A stretch of DNA of 41,618 bases from Paracoccaceae bacterium. GTDB taxonomy: Bacteria > Pseudomonadota > Alphaproteobacteria > Rhodobacterales > Rhodobacteraceae. The translations under genes and the position numbers were made by a program. The notes beneath the pieces were generated by a model. It was not told the origin of the DNA, did no database searches, and was given only the letters and a program-made list of their open reading frames with translations. Every line of letters begins with the position of its first letter. The stretch's first letter is position 1. The DNA lies in contig JAESRG010000019.1 of assembly GCA_016764785.1 (NCBI GenBank), positions 1 to 41,618 of the forward strand, written 5' to 3'. Below, one piece after another: positions 38,096-41,618 of the stretch.

Positions 38096-40342
38096 ATGGC
38101 CGATCTGCTGCTAGAACTGTTTTCCGAAGAAATTCCCGCACGTATGCAAAAACGTGCCGCTGAAGATTTCAAAAAGGTGGTGACCAACGGTTTGGTTGAC
38201 GCTGGCGTGACCTATGAATCGGCGGCGGCGTTTGTGACGCCGCGGCGGTTAACCTTGTCGGTGACAGGGCTGGTTGAAAAATCGCCTGACGTGGTTGAAG
38301 AACGCAAAGGCCCACGGGTCGGCGCGCCCGACAAAGCCATTGAGGGTTTCTTGCGCGGTGCAGGTGTGACGCGCGAAGATCTGGTGACACGTGACGATAA
38401 AAAGGGCGAGATTTATGTCGCCATCATCGAAAGGCCGGGCCGTTTGGCAGCTGATGTGATCGCTGAGGTGGTTGAAACCACCGTGCGTAATTTTCCGTGG
38501 CCAAAGTCAATGCGCTGGGGAACCGGCAGCTTGCGTTGGGTGCGGCCTTTGCACTCGATTTTGAGTATTTTGAGCAACAAAGAAGGTGCTTTGATCGTGC
38601 CGATTGAGATCGACGGGATTGTGTCGGGGGACACCACCGAGGGGCACCGATTCATGGGGGCAGGGCGTTTTGCCGTGACCTCGTTTGAGGATTATGAGGC
38701 GAAACTGAAGGCCAATTTTGTGATGCTTGACCCGGTTGAGCGGGCTGACGTGATTTGGCACGCCGCCACCAATGCTGCTTTTGCCGTCGGTATGACCGTG
38801 GTTGAAGACAAGGCGCTGTTGGCTGAGGTCGCAGGGCTGGTTGAATGGCCAGTAGTGCTGATGGGCGATATCGCTGAGGATTTCTTGGGCCTGCCGCCTG
38901 AGGTGCTGACGGCATCCATGCGCGAACACCAAAAGTTTTTCAGCGTGCGGAACCCAAAAACCGAGCGGGTTGAAAAGTTTATCATTGTCGCCAATCGTGA
39001 GACCGCCGATCAGGGCGCAACCATTCTGGCGGGCAACCAAAAGGTGCTGTTTGCGCGGCTGTCCGACGCCAAGTTCTTTTGGGAGAACGACCTGCGCGTG
39101 TCGCTGGACGACATGGCGGCCAAGCTTTCAAATGTTACATTTCATAATAAACTGGGCACTCAGGCTGAACGGGTTGAGCGCATCGCGGCGTTGGCGCGGG
39201 AAATCGCGCCGATGGTTGGCGCGGATGCTGATCTGGCGTTTCAGGCCGCCAAGATTGCCAAGGCCGACCTTTCCAGCGAAATGGTTTATGAATTCCCTGA
39301 ACTTCAGGGGCTGATGGGGCGCTATTACGCGCAACATGCTGGGTTGCCGCAAGAGGTCGCGAACGCGTATGAGCAACACTATTCGCCGCTCGGGCCAAGC
39401 GACGATGTGCCGAGCGAGCCGGTTTCTGTGGCTGTGGCATTGGCGGACAAGATTGATACATTAGCTGGATTCTGGGCGATTGACGAAAAACCCACGGGCT
39501 CTAAAGACCCGTTTGCTTTGCGGAGGGCCGCGCTGGGGGTTCTTCGGTTGGTGCTGGATAATGAGGTTCGGACATCACTGAATAAATCTTTTAGGCTGGC
39601 GTTTGTCTTAAATAGATTGGGGATATTATCCCAGAACGCCTACAGCGATGGGATCGGTGGCTTGGCAACAATGCGTCTCAAGCAAATCGCGGATATAGAA
39701 TTTGGAATAAAAATTATTTGTGCTGTTGATGGAATCCTTATTCTTGTCAATGAAGAGCGCCTCTCGAATAATAATAATACTGTTGCAAGTATGGATGAAA
39801 ATTTCAGAAATGACGAAATTGACCTCCTATCCTTCTTCCACGACCGCCTGAAGGTTTATCTCAAAGACAAAGGCGTCAGTCACGATGTTATCGACGCTTG
39901 TCTTGAAATGCCCAACAATGATGATCTGACGCTTTTGGTCAATCGGGCCAATGCCTTGCAAGAATTTATGAACTCGGATGACGGGGCCAACTTATTGCAG
40001 GGCTATAAGCGGGCCGCGAATATTTTGAAGGCCGAGGAGAAAAAGGACGGGGTGGCCTATGAGGGCGAGCCGGACGTAAAATTCGCCACGGATGATGTTG
40101 AACGCGCGCTGTTTGCGGTGCTGGAGGTTGAGGGAGGCGCGATCTCCACGGCCATCGAGGCCGAGGATTTCGCGGCGGCAATGGCCGCGCTTGCACGTTT
40201 GCGTCAGCCGATTGACGCCTTTTTTGAGGGGATTCAGGTGAACGCCGACAGCGCCATTGTGCGGCGAAACCGGTTGTGCCTGCTTAATCGTATTCGGGAA
40301 ATCATGCACCGCGTGGCGATATTTTCGAAGCTTCAGGGTTAG
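38096..40342 (+). CDS. glyS: glycyl-tRNA synthetase beta subunit (with internal insertion)
   Basis: MADLLLELFSEEIPARMQ, VGAPDKAIEGFLRGAG, GTGSLRWVRPLHSIL, DPFALRRAALGVLRLVL; start at 38096. Confidence 0.95.
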   Translation: MADLLLELFSEEIPARMQKRAAEDFKKVVTNGLVDAGVTYESAAAFVTPRRLTLSVTGLVEKSPDVVEERKGPRVGAPDKAIEGFLRGAGVTREDLVTRDDKKGEIYVAIIERPGRLAADVIAEVVETTVRNFPWPKSMRWGTGSLRWVRPLHSILSILSNKEGALIVPIEIDGIVSGDTTEGHRFMGAGRFAVTSFEDYEAKLKANFVMLDPVERADVIWHAATNAAFAVGMTVVEDKALLAEVAGLVEWPVVLMGDIAEDFLGLPPEVLTASMREHQKFFSVRNPKTERVEKFIIVANRETADQGATILAGNQKVLFARLSDAKFFWENDLRVSLDDMAAKLSNVTFHNKLGTQAERVERIAALAREIAPMVGADADLAFQAAKIAKADLSSEMVYEFPELQGLMGRYYAQHAGLPQEVANAYEQHYSPLGPSDDVPSEPVSVAVALADKIDTLAGFWAIDEKPTGSKDPFALRRAALGVLRLVLDNEVRTSLNKSFRLAFVLNRLGILSQNAYSDGIGGLATMRLKQIADIEFGIKIICAVDGILILVNEERLSNNNNTVASMDENFRNDEIDLLSFFHDRLKVYLKDKGVSHDVIDACLEMPNNDDLTLLVNRANALQEFMNSDDGANLLQGYKRAANILKAEEKKDGVAYEGEPDVKFATDDVERALFAVLEVEGGAISTAIEAEDFAAAMAALARLRQPIDAFFEGIQVNADSAIVRRNRLCLLNRIREIMHRVAIFSKLQG

Positions 40343-40411
40343 CGTTCAGGAAGCGATTGCAAAACCGGATTTGACCTCTATGCTGCACTGCAACGAAACG
40401 TGGAGCAGACC

Positions 40412-41618
40412 GTGACCGACACCGTTGATATTCAGCCTATTCATCTAGGAGAGCCGCTAGACGCAGCGCGTTTTGGTGCGCGTTCTGTGCGGTTATCGCA
40501 GCTTGCTGTGCTGGGTTTGCCGGTGCCTGAGGGTGTGGTTTTGTCGGTGAATGCGGTGCGTGAAATTGCTGAGTTGGGCATTTTCCCTGAATTTCCGGCA
40601 GGGCTGTGTGACGGGCTTGTATCGGTGCGCGGGTCTGCGCCGGAGCCTGAGTGGGGTGGACCCACCGCCGTACTGAATATCGGAATATGTGATGCCATCA
40701 TGCCCGATCTTATTAAAAAGGTTGGGGAACTTGGTGCGTACACTTTGTACCGACGGTTTATTCAGAGCTTTTCAACCAATGTGATGGGGTTGGACGCCGA
40801 AGTGTTCGATGGGCATGAAACCGACGGTGCCGCGCGGATAGCGCATTGTAAGGCCGCCTATTTGGCCGAGGTTGACCAAGCGTTTCCGCAAGACCCAATG
40901 GAGCAGTTGCGCTTAACGCTTAAGCACATGGCCGAGGCGTGGAACCGCCCAACGGCACGGATTTTGCGTGAAGCAAAGGGCGCGCCGTTGAACGCGGGAA
41001 TTGCGCTGATCGTTCAACGCATGGCGTTGGGAATCGGGCAAGGCGTATGCGGCGCGGGAGCCGTGCAGATGGTGGACGATGTCACGGGCGCGCCGCGCCT
41101 TTGGGGGCGCTTTCTGCCGCAAAGCCAAGGGCAGGATGCCTTGATTGGCGGTGCAGTTGCGCTGCCTGTTTGTGGCGATACGGGGTCGTTGGAGGCGCAG
41201 TGCCCTGCGATTTTAGCGGAATTCATGCGGCTTGGAAAACTGGCCTCAGCCGGGTTTGGCGAGGCCTTGCAGTTTGAATTTACCTTGGAAAACGGTGTGT
41301 TGTCGATTTTGGACGCCACTCCTGCCAAGCGCAACGCGCGGGCGGCAGTGCGGATTGCGGTGGACCTTGCGGAAGCCGGCGCAATCAGCCGGAATGATGC
41401 GTTATTGCGGATCGAGCCGCGTAGCCTGATTGAGCATCTGCACCCACAGATCGCGCCGAATGCGGCGCGCGATGTTTTCAGCACCGGATTGCCAGCCAGC
41501 CCCGGTGCCGCCATTGGCCGGATTGTGTTCACGCCAGAGGCGGCGATGGCATCAGCCGCGCGCGGTGAGGCGTGTATATTGGTGCGCCACGAAACCAGCC
41601 CCGAAGATATTCGCGGCA
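40412..41618 (+). CDS. pyruvate phosphate dikinase-like / PEP-utilising protein, truncated by window end
   Basis: GTG start; LSQLAVLGLPVPEGVVL, SVRGSAPEPEWGGPTAVLNIGI, VMGLDAEVFD, LLRIEPRSLIEHLHPQI, GLPASPGAAIGRIVFTPEAA...ACILVRHETSPEDIRG. Confidence 0.82.
   Translation, partial: MTDTVDIQPIHLGEPLDAARFGARSVRLSQLAVLGLPVPEGVVLSVNAVREIAELGIFPEFPAGLCDGLVSVRGSAPEPEWGGPTAVLNIGICDAIMPDLIKKVGELGAYTLYRRFIQSFSTNVMGLDAEVFDGHETDGAARIAHCKAAYLAEVDQAFPQDPMEQLRLTLKHMAEAWNRPTARILREAKGAPLNAGIALIVQRMALGIGQGVCGAGAVQMVDDVTGAPRLWGRFLPQSQGQDALIGGAVALPVCGDTGSLEAQCPAILAEFMRLGKLASAGFGEALQFEFTLENGVLSILDATPAKRNARAAVRIAVDLAEAGAISRNDALLRIEPRSLIEHLHPQIAPNAARDVFSTGLPASPGAAIGRIVFTPEAAMASAARGEACILVRHETSPEDIRG

Noticed and set aside
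38507-39040. 177-aa minus ORF antisense to glyS
   Set aside because: Mirror ORF of glyS coding sequence without independent support.
39767-39780. aataataataat run in glyS as a phase-variable microsatellite
   Set aside because: Trinucleotide units keep the frame, so copy changes would not switch expression; noted only as part of the insertion.

Overview
This is a chromosomal segment that looks like Alphaproteobacteria, most likely Rhodobacteraceae/Roseobacter-like, judging from gene content and order. It is mostly housekeeping genes. From left to right: (1) a tight minus-strand run moxR / GNAT / DUF2927 / small membrane protein / VWA (CoxE-like) / GNAT / cytochrome P450 / small membrane protein / DedA-like fragment; (2) dksA-like gene, FAD monooxygenase, exonuclease III, a sulfotransferase-like gene, a Sel1-repeat protein, erpA-like gene; (3) dgt-argS-SPOR-scpA-scpB, a dCTP deaminase and tRNA-Pro(GGG); (4) MerR-ihfA-fabH-plsX-rpmF-yceD, bamE, msrB, an OlsB-like acyltransferase, an Mrr-like nuclease, pyrE-pyrC; (5) FMN riboswitch-ribH (type II), GST, an orphan membrane protein, SAM-II riboswitch-metZ, folE, a deiodinase-like protein, a secreted barrel-like protein, trkH, a PLP decarboxylase; (6) an orphan Lys-rich helical protein, then glyQ-DUF6446-glyS and a degenerate PPDK-like gene cut by the window end. 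I found no rRNA, CRISPR array, prophage or IS element. The strongest candidates for new biology are: a 13-bp long-range inverted repeat in the glyQ leader that would sequester the glyQ Shine-Dalgarno; an unlisted 47-aa Gly-rich, Lys-rich, acid-free peptide gene (6771-6914, minus) with its own intrinsic terminator; an AT-rich insertion inside GlyS; a PPDK paralogue with apparently altered ATP-grasp residues; and a higher-order three-repeat duplication in the Sel1 protein. All family calls are from motif reading by eye; no database search was run.
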